64,000 nucleotides of DNA from Leptolinea sp. HRD-7 (GTDB taxonomy: Bacteria; Chloroflexota; Anaerolineae; Anaerolineales; Anaerolineaceae): positions 2,450,001 through 2,514,000 of the forward strand of contig AP024710.1 in assembly GCA_024363285.1 (NCBI GenBank). The letters are read 5' to 3'. The notes below the pieces were generated by a model. It worked only from the letters and a program-made list of their open reading frames with translations, had not been told where the DNA came from and did no database searches. Position 1 is the stretch's first letter. The number at the start of each line of letters is the position of its first letter. The translations under genes were made by a program, and so were the position numbers. This document shows, in pieces, positions 34,785 to 44,020 of the stretch.

Positions 34785-35486
34785 TCATTTTACCGGAACT
34801 TCGAAAATTCTATGACGATTCAGGTAATAAGCCGCAATTCCAAATGAAACCGATACATTCAAAGATTTCTTAATTCCTGTCATCGGGAGCAAGTAAAGGC
34901 GGTCGCAAATCGATTGAACAGCGGGATCGATACCATAAACTTCGTTTCCTACAACAAGAGCGCAATGCCCGTTCGGTATCTGTGTTTCAGTAGTGAGGTC
35001 TAACGCGCCTTTACAGGTTTCGAGCCCAATTATAAAGAATCCTTCTTTTTTTAAATTTTGCACAAGGTCAACACAATTGGGGTGATATGACCATGATGTA
35101 TGGATTTCCGCAGATAGGGCAGTCTTAGCAAGTCTCGGGTGAAGGGGAGTAGGGGTAATGCCGCACAAATAGGCGTGTGATAACCCCGCGCCATCGGAAC
35201 TGCGGAGAATTGACCCAACATTGTAGGCAGACCGGATGTTATCAAGAACTGTTACGAACCTGGATGACGTATCAGAAGAGAAATGGCGGTCAGACGTACT
35301 ATTTTGCCAGATTTGCGCTTTTAATACGGGTGAATGGCAAATCGGGCAAACCAGATTGGTTCTTTCAGGGGCTGGAAACCGCAGTCCACAATTGGTTGAG
35401 GTACATTGGTATGCCCAGATAGTCTCAATTGACGGATTCTCTCCGCCAAAGGGGTCGTTATCCGGATGAGTTGTTATTGTTGCCAT
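34785..35486 (-). CDS. TrmH/SpoU-family RNA methyltransferase with N-terminal zinc ribbon
   Basis: 233 residues. The N-terminal part has four Cys (CTSTNCGLRF and CPICHSPVL) forming a putative zinc ribbon, not part of the usual SpoU fold. The C-terminal part is a SPOUT methylase: NIRSAYNVGSILRSSDGAG (motif 1), ALVVGNEVYGID (motif 2) and PMTGIKKSLNVSVSFGIAAY (motif 3 knot). It likely 2'-O-methylates tRNA or rRNA. Its start overlaps the end of the upstream gene by 29 bases. Confidence 0.88.
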   Translation of the reverse strand: MATITTHPDNDPFGGENPSIETIWAYQCTSTNCGLRFPAPERTNLVCPICHSPVLKAQIWQNSTSDRHFSSDTSSRFVTVLDNIRSAYNVGSILRSSDGAGLSHAYLCGITPTPLHPRLAKTALSAEIHTSWSYHPNCVDLVQNLKKEGFFIIGLETCKGALDLTTETQIPNGHCALVVGNEVYGIDPAVQSICDRLYLLPMTGIKKSLNVSVSFGIAAYYLNRHRIFEVPVK

Positions 35487-36294
35487 TATGAATCAATGAA
35501 TATAATCGAGGTACCTGTTCGAGGAGAACCCGGGATTCACTTCGCCAGACAAACGGCTCACCGGTACCTCCATATTCGAACGCGATGATTTCAGGCTTCC
35601 GCCAATTTCCGGCGCGGATTTGATGAATTGCTGATTCAAACAGGCACCAATCATGATCACGCAATTCCATGTGATCATGAATTACACCCTGATGAATACC
35701 CAAACCGGTGACATGTATCTCACGTAGACGGCGGATAGGAAATTCGGAAAAGAACGCTATTGGTTCAGTTTGCAATGTAAGAGCCGTGATTGACGCGTGG
35801 GCCAGGTCAAGTAACATACCGCATCCGGTTTCAGATACCAGGCGTTGAAAGAAACGCGGCATAGCTACCGGACGCAAATAAGGCTTTCCTGAGATCGGCA
35901 AAGGGACATTCTCTGCGATTACGTGATCTTCACCAAACCGCTTGCAGACCAACCGGACTTCATCAATAACGGAATCGAGAAAGGCTTCTATGTCCATTTC
36001 ATTGCATGCGTTTAGATTCTCCGGTGCAACCACATGCAAATTGACCATTTCTGTGCCGGTCTTATTTAAAAAATCTTCTACTTCACCCCAATTTTGGTGG
36101 GCTATTTTTCCCAGCCCTACATTCAGATCAAAATGAATATAAACCGGATGGTAGTTCATAGCTTCTTCTACCATGTTATGCCAGTTGGGTGTTTTAAACA
36201 GATCAAAATTTATTTGACCTGAACGTAGTAAGTCTGCCGCCTGGGGAGAATAATTTACTGCGAGTTCCATATGGGCAGGGATTCTATCACCCAT
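35458..36294 (-). CDS. TIM-barrel protein, DUF692/MNIO-like
   Basis: About 278 residues. The N-terminus (MELAVNYSPQAADLL), a His-rich strand (YIHFDLNVGLG), NLHVVAPE, an ENVPLP segment, CGMLLDLAHASITA, LREIHVTG and HDHMELRDHDW resemble the order of metal ligands in DUF692 multinuclear non-haem iron oxidases. That family modifies Cys in small peptides. No precursor peptide or partner gene is evident, and a xylose-isomerase-like barrel is the alternative. ATG 36294 is chosen; an in-frame TTG at 36330 is another start. It overlaps the SpoU gene by 29 bases. Confidence 0.55.
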   Translation of the reverse strand: MGDRIPAHMELAVNYSPQAADLLRSGQINFDLFKTPNWHNMVEEAMNYHPVYIHFDLNVGLGKIAHQNWGEVEDFLNKTGTEMVNLHVVAPENLNACNEMDIEAFLDSVIDEVRLVCKRFGEDHVIAENVPLPISGKPYLRPVAMPRFFQRLVSETGCGMLLDLAHASITALTLQTEPIAFFSEFPIRRLREIHVTGLGIHQGVIHDHMELRDHDWCLFESAIHQIRAGNWRKPEIIAFEYGGTGEPFVWRSESRVLLEQVPRLYSLIHNGNNNNSSG

Positions 36295-36335
36295 TAAGGC
36301 TAACAGGGTGGCATCTGGTACAATTGGCAAGAAAT

Positions 36336-36356
36336 CCGGGGCATTTAGTGCCCCGG
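36336..36356. other. GC-rich hairpin between divergent genes
   Basis: CCGGGGC pairs with GCCCCGG around a 7-base ATTTAGT loop, flanked by AAAT and TTTG. It lies in the leader region of both divergent genes. It could act as an early terminator or a protein site; its role is unknown. Confidence 0.45.
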
Positions 36357-36383
36357 TTTGTATGTGGAGGGTTCTTTCTAAGT

Positions 36384-38084
36384 ATGAAAATTCTACGATC
36401 CCGATTTGAAATCTTTTTGTTTATTGCTGTGTTGGCGGCGCATCTCTATGTCGCATTTTCCCCGGCGAATAGCTTAATGAACTGGTATACCACCGATGAC
36501 GCTTTTTACTATTTCAAAACAGCTCAAAACATAGGGTTGGGAAGAGACATTTCTTTTGACGGCCTGAGCCGAACAAATGGTTTTCATCCGCTCTGGATGA
36601 TAATTTGTGTTCCAATTTTCCTTCTGGCAAATTTGGATCTCATTCTTCCATTGCGGATTGTAGTAGTTCTTGCCGGAATAATGAACGCCGCAACGGCGAT
36701 ATTGATATATCGAATGTTTAAAACGAATGGAGCAAAACTGGCTGGTTTTGCTGCGGCATTATTCTGGGCGTTTTCAATTCAGGTGCATTTTGTTACGGTT
36801 ACCCTGGGTATGGAATCAACTGTGAACGCATTGACAGTCACACTGTTGATTTACCTGGCCTCACAGATTGACTTTAAGAAAGAGACTGGATCGTTATCGA
36901 TTTCTGATTTTTCCCGTCTTGGATACGCGGCAATTTTTACTTTTTTGAGCCGTATAGATAATGGTTTTCTTGTAGCTGCCATTTTGATCTGGGTACTGAT
37001 TAAGCACCGCGATTCTTTACCGGCTTCTGGAGAAAGTCCGAAGGAAAAATTCGCTCGCTGGATGAAACTGGCGTTGACGCTGGGGCTTCCCGTAGGAATT
37101 ACATTACTGGTCTACCTTGGTTTCAATAAAATATATTTTGGTACCGAAACACCGGTCAGTGGACAGATCAAACGATGGTGGGGAACCCTACCTAATACTG
37201 TATATGGCTTTCCAGTCGATAATTACAAAGTTTTCCTGACACATCTGGTAACCCCTCAGGTGAATATAGGCCCGTTTGCATTACTTACCCAGATCCCACA
37301 TGATATAGCTGGTTTTTTTGAAAAATTTTTGAATGTTACCGAAGAAAATCAGAAATCCATTCATCGTTTATTGGTTTTAATCTCAAGCGTTGTTATGTTG
37401 GCTGCGGCTATTCCTTTTGTTAAAAGAGGATGGAAGAGTTTTAAGGATCTTGTAGGCAGGTTCTATCTGTTACCATTTTTCATTGCCTGTATGGCACAGA
37501 TATATAGCTATAAAAGCACTACGTATATTGAAACTCTCACCTGGTACTGGGTAAGTGAAATGGTTTTGATTGTTATTTCGGGAGGTGTTTTACTAAATTG
37601 TTTTATTGAGTGGCTTCAAGAAAAATCGGTATCTCAATGGTTTTTCAGAATTTTGGGAACAGTGCTTGTATTATTACTCGTCATCCCATTCTCTGGTTAT
37701 ATTTTTGATCTTTTTACATATCAGGTTAACCCGGCTGATGAAGAAGCTTACCTGAGCGGTGCCAGGGCATTGGAACAGTATACAGAACCAGGATCAATCA
37801 TTGGGACTACCGGTGGCGGTATAGTGGCTTACTTTATCAAAGACCGTACGATTGTTAACCTTGATGGCTTGATTAACAGTAATGATTACTTCCAACGAAT
37901 GCGTCGGGGAAAAACCGGTGAATACTTTGATCGAATTGGGCTGGATTATGTTTACGGTAATATTTACATGATCACTGAGAGCGACCCATACGCGCGCATG
38001 TTCTACAATCGCGTGGAATTAATAGGCACAGTAGAAGGCGCAAGCCTGTTCCGATATATTCCAGGTGTACCGGCGAAAGACTAG
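36384..38084 (+). CDS. Polytopic membrane protein, GT-C glycosyltransferase-like
   Basis: About 566 residues with roughly ten membrane helices and a soluble C-terminal tail. The first outer loop contains NWYTTDDAFYYFKTAQNIGL, an acidic Asp-Asp stretch as in GT-C (GT39/PMT-like) transferases, then FDGLSRTNGFHPLWM. It probably uses a polyprenyl-phosphate sugar. ATG 36384 was chosen because the hydrophobic N-terminus begins there; a GGAGGG lies about 14 bases upstream. Another member of the same broad group is at 1081-3078. It is followed by a strong terminator. Confidence 0.65.
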   Translation: MKILRSRFEIFLFIAVLAAHLYVAFSPANSLMNWYTTDDAFYYFKTAQNIGLGRDISFDGLSRTNGFHPLWMIICVPIFLLANLDLILPLRIVVVLAGIMNAATAILIYRMFKTNGAKLAGFAAALFWAFSIQVHFVTVTLGMESTVNALTVTLLIYLASQIDFKKETGSLSISDFSRLGYAAIFTFLSRIDNGFLVAAILIWVLIKHRDSLPASGESPKEKFARWMKLALTLGLPVGITLLVYLGFNKIYFGTETPVSGQIKRWWGTLPNTVYGFPVDNYKVFLTHLVTPQVNIGPFALLTQIPHDIAGFFEKFLNVTEENQKSIHRLLVLISSVVMLAAAIPFVKRGWKSFKDLVGRFYLLPFFIACMAQIYSYKSTTYIETLTWYWVSEMVLIVISGGVLLNCFIEWLQEKSVSQWFFRILGTVLVLLLVIPFSGYIFDLFTYQVNPADEEAYLSGARALEQYTEPGSIIGTTGGGIVAYFIKDRTIVNLDGLINSNDYFQRMRRGKTGEYFDRIGLDYVYGNIYMITESDPYARMFYNRVELIGTVEGASLFRYIPGVPAKD

Positions 38085-38085
38085 T

Positions 38086-38123
38086 AAAAAGAACCTCCGC
38101 GATTTGACGTGGAGGTTCTTTTT
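38086..38123. terminator. Bidirectional terminator
   Basis: AAAAAGAACCTCC pairs with GGAGGTTCTTTTT around a 12-base loop, with T-runs on both strands. It separates the membrane protein and the converging GT4 gene. Confidence 0.88.
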
Positions 38124-38130
38124 TTACAGA

Positions 38131-39381
38131 TTATTTGATAGAAGATATTTCCGCCAGGGCAGCTGCCCCGGGACGTATTCTCAACCATTCGGTTTGCGGA
38201 TTGGGCAATTTCTTTTCAGCAACAAGAGTGTAATAAAGCATAATGTAACCGGTAATCGTATTCTCAAGTGTATGCGCCTGAGCCATGCGTAGACTCTCTT
38301 TACCCATTTCCTGCCAGTTATCGATCTGTGATAATAACAGGTCGATTTTGTCAGACAGATCTTGAATTGAACCCGGTTTGAATAAGTATCCATTCTTGCC
38401 ATTGTGAACTAATTCAGGAAGGGCTCGTGCGTTTGCGAGAAGTATTGGTTTTCCGCATGCCATAGCTTCCAATGAAGCAATGGATAGCAATTCGGCTTCA
38501 CTGGGCATGGTGAAGATATCCACTGAATTGATCAGGGAAGGAAGGTCTTCATTAGGAACAAACCCCAAAAGTTTTACCTGGTTTTCAAGTTGTAGAGTTT
38601 TTACAAGTTGTTCAAGATGTTTCCTGTGAGAACCATTGCCGGCAATGGCGAGTGTAATATCCTCTTTTTTGCGGAAATCTACAGCGCGAATCAACAAGTC
38701 TAACTTTTTCTCTGCGTCTACACGGCCTACGAAGAGGAATACCGGTTTCTCTTTATCAATTCCATATTTTTCCCTCCAGAATCCCCGGTCAATGGTTGGA
38801 TCAGGTTTGAATCGGTTTGTATCCACTCCACAGGAAATCGGGTAGATGTGAAGTTTTATATTCTGTTGACGTAGTATTTCCGCGGCAGTTCGTGAGGGAG
38901 CTGTGGCAAAATCCAATTGATCAAAGGTAAAACGCATCCATTTCCACATGATCCAACTGAGAATTTTGCTGAAATGAGTTGATCCGGGTACATAGGGTGA
39001 AAGGTTATCAGGTACAAAGTGATTGGTTCCAACGACTTTAATTTTGCGTTTCTTTCCTTCACGTACAAACGTATTGCTAATTGGATAATGGTCGTGAATA
39101 TGAATCAGATCAGGTTGAAATTCATCCAGAATTGATCGTACCTGCTTTTCGGGGAAAAAAGACATAACAGCTTCTGCGTGCAATTTTCCCAGATCAATAG
39201 AGTCAAGTTCTTTAATTTGAACTCCATTTCTTTCATATTCCCGGGCTTTGCCACCTAATGCCGGAATAACTACTAGAACTTTATTCCCCCTTGCCGCAAG
39301 GCCTTCTGCCAGATTAATGGTGAATATTGCCTGACCGTTTTTCGAAGGGTAGTATGTACAGCCTGTAATAAGGATCCGCAT
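38131..39381 (-). CDS. GT4-family glycosyltransferase
   Basis: A 416-residue GT-B fold retaining glycosyltransferase. The N-terminal acceptor domain has GCTYYPSKNGQAIFTINLAE and LIHIHDHYPIS. The C-terminal nucleotide-sugar domain has VFLFVGRVDAEKKLDLLI, LLGFVPNEDLPSLINSVDIF and the ExxxxxxLEAMACGKPILL signature (EAELLSIASLEAMACGKP). It resembles mannosyl/glucosyl lipid transferases of the PimB/MgtA type. It acts at the inner face of the membrane; the acceptor is unknown. Confidence 0.88.
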   Translation of the reverse strand: MRILITGCTYYPSKNGQAIFTINLAEGLAARGNKVLVVIPALGGKAREYERNGVQIKELDSIDLGKLHAEAVMSFFPEKQVRSILDEFQPDLIHIHDHYPISNTFVREGKKRKIKVVGTNHFVPDNLSPYVPGSTHFSKILSWIMWKWMRFTFDQLDFATAPSRTAAEILRQQNIKLHIYPISCGVDTNRFKPDPTIDRGFWREKYGIDKEKPVFLFVGRVDAEKKLDLLIRAVDFRKKEDITLAIAGNGSHRKHLEQLVKTLQLENQVKLLGFVPNEDLPSLINSVDIFTMPSEAELLSIASLEAMACGKPILLANARALPELVHNGKNGYLFKPGSIQDLSDKIDLLLSQIDNWQEMGKESLRMAQAHTLENTITGYIMLYYTLVAEKKLPNPQTEWLRIRPGAAALAEISSIK

Positions 39382-39429
39382 TGGGCCATCCTGAAAGTTG
39401 TTATTTTTTTATTTTGTTTTGCGTTATTC

Positions 39430-40068
39430 TTATTTGGCGTCGGTGGTCTCTTCAAAAGTGCCACTTTCGCGTAAAGCACGCCGGATGAAATATACCATAG
39501 CTACAAGAAAAACAATGGATGCGCCCAAAAGAACATACTCAATACTATGAGATATATTGGTCAACATCATCGTTCCATGGTATCCGATTAGCATCAGGGT
39601 GCCTGTCCAGATCATTTCACCCAGTAATAGCGTTGGGAACCACTTTTTGACGGGTACTTTTGCGATTCCCGCCGAAATCAGGGAAGGAACCATAAAACCA
39701 GCAGATAATTTGGCAAAGAATAAAATTTTTGCCGCGTGTTTATTCATTTCTTTCTGTAAATGATCCATCTGGCGCGGTTTAATACCTAACCATTTCTGGT
39801 ATGGTTGTAGCCATTCAATCTTCCCACCATAACCCAGATAATACCAAATAAGATCAGCCGAGATGTTCCCAGTGGCTGCCGCTAAAAGAACATACCCGGT
39901 TTTTAAATAACCTGAAGCGGCGGCTGAAGCGCCCAGCAGGGTAACTATAGGTCCTTCGATAGCTACTAGCAACGCGATAATTACATAATTCCATGAACCG
40001 ACCTGTGTTACCACGCCGACCTGGAGATTTTGCCAAAAAGTATGGATTACATCAACCATAACATTCAT
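39430..40068 (-). CDS. DedA-family membrane protein
   Basis: A 212-residue DedA/VTT-domain protein with about five helices. The segments ALLVAIEGPIVTLLGASAAA (acidic Glu in the re-entrant loop), YYLGYGGKIEWLQPY and FFAKLSAGFMVPSLISAGIA (the family's F-x-R/K-x-x-P-like motif, with Lys) are visible. The family flips or scrambles lipids such as undecaprenyl phosphate. GAGAAGAA precedes the ATG at 40068; a Met three codons in is an alternative. The gap 40069-40307 (239 bases) shows no gene. Confidence 0.85.
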   Translation of the reverse strand: MNVMVDVIHTFWQNLQVGVVTQVGSWNYVIIALLVAIEGPIVTLLGASAAASGYLKTGYVLLAAATGNISADLIWYYLGYGGKIEWLQPYQKWLGIKPRQMDHLQKEMNKHAAKILFFAKLSAGFMVPSLISAGIAKVPVKKWFPTLLLGEMIWTGTLMLIGYHGTMMLTNISHSIEYVLLGASIVFLVAMVYFIRRALRESGTFEETTDAK

Positions 40069-40307
40069 TTCTTCTCGCTACCGTCCTCATTGTTATATAC
40101 GTAGTTTTTGGGCAATCGGAGCAAGCAGATTGTTCAGGCACACTTCTCAACCTGAAAACGTCAGTTTTGTGTGCTTTAAACTAATCATAAACCGAAACCT
40201 TAGGAAATACAAGTAAGGTGCAAGAACTATGCTGATTAGAAAATGTTAATATATTTGTTAGTCAAATGGTCTGGATATCGATAGTTTTCGGGGACTAGAA
40301 AATTGGC

Positions 40308-41102
40308 TTATAACCAACCTTGCAACCGGTATACGATCATCCCGATGTATTCCTTCATAACCGATGTTGTTAAACCAATTGAACTTGAATTGGGAACAAT
40401 ATTTGTCAAGAAAGTCTCAAGATTGGGCGAAAACATCCGCCGCCATCCATCTTCTGTGACCGTAAAGTCTGTAGGGGAGGGAATAACAGTAATGCCTTGC
40501 TTTTCAAATAACCCGACTGAACGGGGCATGTGCATGGCAGATGTTATCAGGATAATTTTCGAAATTCCTTTTTCCTTAAGAATTTTCGCAGAGAAAACGG
40601 CGTCTTCATACGTATTCTGAGACTTTGTTTGAAGAATCATCGCGGAATCGGGAACATTAAGTTTTAAAAGAATCTGACGCATATCCCCTGCCGGTGAATT
40701 TTCCAGAGAATCCATCCACTCAACATTTCCGCCGCTCAACAGGATTATCGGGGCCATCCCCGTGTGGTAAAGATCTGCAGCGTGAATCATACGGTCTCCG
40801 GCACTATTTACTTCAACACCCTGGCGGGGCGGGAGGTTTGATTCTGTTCCTCCACCCAGAACGACAATGGCATGTGCTGAAACTGAAGTGTGATCCGGTA
40901 AGTATTTCCATTCAAGGGTTCGAGCCAGACTGTATGATAACCAACGGTTTCCAGAGAGAAATATGATTAATAAAGTGGTCAGCAAAATTATTCGGAGATG
41001 CTTTTGCCCGCGGCAGAAGAGTAAAGCCAGAATCAGTAAGAGAAAAACCGCTCCGGTCGGATAAATAAACAATGGAAGCATTTTTGACAGGAATACAAAC
41101 AT
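40308..41102 (-). CDS. YdcF/ElyC-family (DUF218) envelope protein
   Basis: 264 residues. Two N-terminal membrane helices are followed by the DUF218 Rossmann-like domain: HAIVVLGGGTESNLPP, AADLYHTGMAPIILLSGGN, SQNTYEDAVFSAKILKEKGI and ITSAMHMPRSVGLFEKQGI. ElyC members affect the lipid-carrier and peptidoglycan balance. A second, incomplete family member lies at the right end of the window. It diverges from the MFS gene with only 63 bases between start codons. Confidence 0.88.
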   Translation of the reverse strand: MFVFLSKMLPLFIYPTGAVFLLLILALLFCRGQKHLRIILLTTLLIIFLSGNRWLSYSLARTLEWKYLPDHTSVSAHAIVVLGGGTESNLPPRQGVEVNSAGDRMIHAADLYHTGMAPIILLSGGNVEWMDSLENSPAGDMRQILLKLNVPDSAMILQTKSQNTYEDAVFSAKILKEKGISKIILITSAMHMPRSVGLFEKQGITVIPSPTDFTVTEDGWRRMFSPNLETFLTNIVPNSSSIGLTTSVMKEYIGMIVYRLQGWL

Positions 41103-41133
41103 ACCCGCATTGTAATCGATATTAAAACCCGCA

Positions 41134-41142
41134 TGTTATAAT
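41134..41142 (+). promoter_or_regulatory. Extended -10 promoter of the MFS gene
   Basis: TGTTATAAT carries an extended TG and a perfect TATAAT, 23 bases before the MFS ATG. No good -35 at the right spacing was found, which is usual for extended -10 promoters. Confidence 0.6.
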
Positions 41143-41165
41143 CTTAATTTTGTACAGGTAAACTC

Positions 41166-42611
41166 ATGGATTCGACAAAATACTCAGGGAAGTGGCTGGT
41201 TTTATTATCGGTGTCATTTGGTGTATTTCTCGCCACTATTGACAGCAGTATCGTTAACATATCTTTACCAACATTTGTAAAAGAACTTAATACTAGCCTT
41301 TCATCCGTTCAGTGGGTTGTCCTTTCATACCTTTTGACTATTACCGTTCTTATGCCGGGAATTGGACGATTGGCCGATATTCTTGGCAAAAAGTCGTTAT
41401 ATATTCTGGGTTTTTCCATTTTTCTTACTGGTTCACTTCTTTGCGGTATTTCAACGCAGATTCAATGGCTGATCGTATTTCGTATCTTGCAGGCTATCGG
41501 AGGCGCATTTATCATGGCTCTCGGACCGGCATTATTGGCCCAGAGTTTCCCTCCGGATGAGAGGGGACGAGCTTTGGGAATCAATGGACTGGCTGTGTCC
41601 CTGGGAATTATCTGCGGCCCCACTTTGGGTGGAATTATTCTGCAAAATCTGAGTTGGCATTGGATTTTCTTTGTAAATTTACCCGTTGGAGCAATAGCCA
41701 TTCCAATAGCTTTAAGTTATCTTCCTGAAAGCCATCGAAATCATGGCGAATATTTTGACCTAACAGGCGCGTTTTTGTTATTTCTGACACTATCTTCTTT
41801 GCTATTTTCCATGACATTCGCCCAGAGTTCAGGTTTGGTTTCATTTGAAACGATTGGCTTACTACTGTTATGCCTGGTTTTTTTGATGATTTTCATACAG
41901 GTTGAAAAAAGGGTAAGACAACCGGTAATCGATCTAAAATTATTCTCCAATCAAATCTTAAGAATCAATTTGATAACTGGATTTTTAACGTTTGTTGCCA
42001 GTGCTGGATTGATATTCTTAATGCCTTTTTACCTGCAAAATGTTCTGGGATACAATCCACAACTTGCCGGAATGTTAATGGCGGTATTTCCTGTAATGCT
42101 GGGCATCACCGGTCCCATATCAGGTTGGCTTTCCGATCGGTTTGGCTTTCACCTGTTAACGGTAACAGGGCTGGGTATTTTGTCCATTGGATATTTTGGA
42201 TTGATTCGGCTGACACCCAATACTTCGGCTATTGAGTTCGCATTAATTTACCTTCCTATTGGCTTAGGAATGGGATTATTCCAGAGCCCAAATAATTCAT
42301 CTATTCTCAGTGCTGCTTCGGCAGGGAGGCTTGGAGTAGTCTCAAGCCTGTTAGCGATAACCCGTACATTAGGACAGACCTGCGGAACAGCCATTATCGG
42401 CTCTATCTGGGCAATTCTTGTTATCCATAAATCAGGCATTGGTGGATCAGGTTTGAATAACGTTACCCTCGCCCCGGTTGTGGATCAGGTATATAGTCTT
42501 CATATAGTAGCTGCCATATTAGGATTTTTATTGTTCATAGCAACAATACTTAGCCTGCTTATTTGGTTAAAAGAATACCGGAATTCAAAAATAAATATTC
42601 CGTCCACATAA
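41166..42611 (+). CDS. MFS drug exporter, DHA2 (EmrB/QacA) type with 14 helices
   Basis: A 481-residue proton-coupled exporter with about 14 membrane helices. The first helix carries the DHA2 motif D1 (LATIDSSIVNISLPTF). Motif A is GRLADILGKKSLY, and antiporter motif C-like LGIICGPTLGGIIL is in helix 5. Substrate likely an amphiphilic drug or metabolite. An adjacent regulator is lacking. The TAA runs straight into a terminator. Confidence 0.92.
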   Translation: MDSTKYSGKWLVLLSVSFGVFLATIDSSIVNISLPTFVKELNTSLSSVQWVVLSYLLTITVLMPGIGRLADILGKKSLYILGFSIFLTGSLLCGISTQIQWLIVFRILQAIGGAFIMALGPALLAQSFPPDERGRALGINGLAVSLGIICGPTLGGIILQNLSWHWIFFVNLPVGAIAIPIALSYLPESHRNHGEYFDLTGAFLLFLTLSSLLFSMTFAQSSGLVSFETIGLLLLCLVFLMIFIQVEKRVRQPVIDLKLFSNQILRINLITGFLTFVASAGLIFLMPFYLQNVLGYNPQLAGMLMAVFPVMLGITGPISGWLSDRFGFHLLTVTGLGILSIGYFGLIRLTPNTSAIEFALIYLPIGLGMGLFQSPNNSSILSAASAGRLGVVSSLLAITRTLGQTCGTAIIGSIWAILVIHKSGIGGSGLNNVTLAPVVDQVYSLHIVAAILGFLLFIATILSLLIWLKEYRNSKINIPST

Positions 42612-42644
42612 AAAAACCGGAGAAGAATTCTTCTCCGGTTTTTT
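42611..42644. terminator. Perfect palindromic bidirectional terminator (MFS/hpf)
   Basis: A 34-base perfect palindrome centred on GAATTC: six A, CCGGAGAAG and its mirror, then six or more T. Only a few central bases can form the loop. It closes the MFS gene and the tad-comF-hpf run. Confidence 0.92.
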
Positions 42645-42661
42645 TTATTAGGTGTAAGTTT

Positions 42662-43222
42662 TTATCCGACCTTGGGCTCGATCAATCCGTAGGCTCCGTC
42701 ACGGCGCCGGTATAAAACATTGATCTGATTACTATTTGCATTATAGAAGATAAAGAAATTTTCATGACCCAGTAAAGCCATTTGTTCAATGGCTTCTGCT
42801 TCATCCATGGGAACCAGAGTAAATTCCTTTCTTCGAACGATAACCGGTTGTTCCGATACTTCTTCTACCGGTTCAACAGGCGCTACTTCAGAAGCCGGGA
42901 TGCCATCTCCACGACCGCGTTCACGCTTGCCTTTATACCGCTCGATCTGCCGCTGCATTTTATCGAGCGTAATATCCATAGCGGTAAAAATATCGTCCGC
43001 GCGTTCTTCTGCGCGAAGGATATATCCTTTACCTCGTAAAGTAATTTGTGCGACATTGCGGTCACTCAGGCTGCGCGTGTTTTTCCAATGCGCGAGATCG
43101 ATATGAACTTCATCAATGTCTGGAAGAAGCCTGTCGAACTTCGCGACCTTTTTATTGACATAGTCGCTGATACGATCGGTTACATCCATATTCTTTGCTG
43201 AAATCTCGACCTTGAAATCCAT
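42662..43222 (-). CDS. hpf: Long-form ribosome hibernation-promoting factor
   Basis: A 186-residue long HPF that dimerises ribosomes into 100S particles in stationary phase. The N-terminal S30AE domain (VEISAKNMDVTDRISDYVNK, HIDLAHWKNTRSLSDRNVAQ, DIFTAMDITLDKMQRQIERY) is followed by a linker. The C-terminal dimerisation domain is EFTLVPMDEAEAIEQMALLG and FFIFYNANSNQINVLYRRRD. AAGGAGG precedes the ATG. It is the last gene of the tad-comF run. Confidence 0.95.
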   Translation of the reverse strand: MDFKVEISAKNMDVTDRISDYVNKKVAKFDRLLPDIDEVHIDLAHWKNTRSLSDRNVAQITLRGKGYILRAEERADDIFTAMDITLDKMQRQIERYKGKRERGRGDGIPASEVAPVEPVEEVSEQPVIVRRKEFTLVPMDEAEAIEQMALLGHENFFIFYNANSNQINVLYRRRDGAYGLIEPKVG

Positions 43223-43252
43223 AGAAGCCTCCTTGACTGCTTATTTAATGAA

Positions 43253-44017
43253 CTACCCGGATCGAGTATTATTTCCTTTCAAAGGAGCACGCGCTACCGT
43301 TAACGCGTAAACCTTTTCGGCACCTGCCTCCTTCAGCGCCCTGGCACATTCAGAAATCGTCGATCCTGTGGTAGATACATCATCTATTATTATGACAGAT
43401 TTTAGATTAACAACCATAGAGTTTGCATAAAAAGCGCCTGAAACATTTTCACGTCTTTCAAATAATGAAAGATCGATCTGGCTATTTGTATTTTTTATTC
43501 TTTCAACAGCATTAGCGTAGAATGGTTTATTTATACGAAAAGCGAATGGACGGGCAATTCTTTCTGCCTGGTTATATCCTCTGGAACGAAGGCGTTCTTT
43601 GCTCAGCGGGATGGCCGTTACTAGATCGATCTGCCAGTTTAGACAAGAGTACAGATCGAATAAAAATTTTGATAAAACATCTCCCTGGCTTATATCGTCT
43701 CTGTATTTCAACCGATGCAGGGCATTGCGTACCGGTCCATCGAAGACTGCGTAGGCTCTCAGGGCATCAAAGCCTGGAGGATACGATAGACAATCATCGC
43801 AAACCGCGTTACTTTTTCCCGGCTCTCCACAAACAGGGCAGAGCGGGTCGGTGAGAGGTTGTACGAAATTTTTGCATTTTTCACAGAATCTCTCACCTTG
43901 CTTACCACAGCCAGGACAATCAGGTGGAAAAATCCAATCAAGGACATTCCACATCAGAGAACTAAAATGATAAGAAAACTGCTGCCTTTTTGAGACAGCA
44001 GTCAATTCTTGTTTCAT
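43253..44017 (-). CDS. comF: ComF-family amidophosphoribosyltransferase-like protein
   Basis: 254 residues. Two zinc-ribbon pairs (CPGCGKQGERFCEKC and CPVCGEPGKSNAVCDDC) precede a PRTase-like domain. That domain has LVTAIPLSKERLRSRGYNQA and the PRPP-binding loop VIIIDDVSTTGST. ComF is needed for uptake of single-stranded DNA across the membrane in competent bacteria. The gene starts 3 bases after tadC stops, so it is probably transcribed with the pilus genes; hpf follows after 30 bases. Confidence 0.92.
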   Translation of the reverse strand: MKQELTAVSKRQQFSYHFSSLMWNVLDWIFPPDCPGCGKQGERFCEKCKNFVQPLTDPLCPVCGEPGKSNAVCDDCLSYPPGFDALRAYAVFDGPVRNALHRLKYRDDISQGDVLSKFLFDLYSCLNWQIDLVTAIPLSKERLRSRGYNQAERIARPFAFRINKPFYANAVERIKNTNSQIDLSLFERRENVSGAFYANSMVVNLKSVIIIDDVSTTGSTISECARALKEAGAEKVYALTVARAPLKGNNTRSG

Positions 44018-44020
44018 ACT

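Noticed and set aside
40069-40307. Possible RNA gene or small frame between dedA and the YdcF gene
   Set aside because: Only a six-base inverted repeat (TTCAGG/CCTGAA) and A/T-rich sequence; no frame with a ribosome site and no tRNA-like fold seen.
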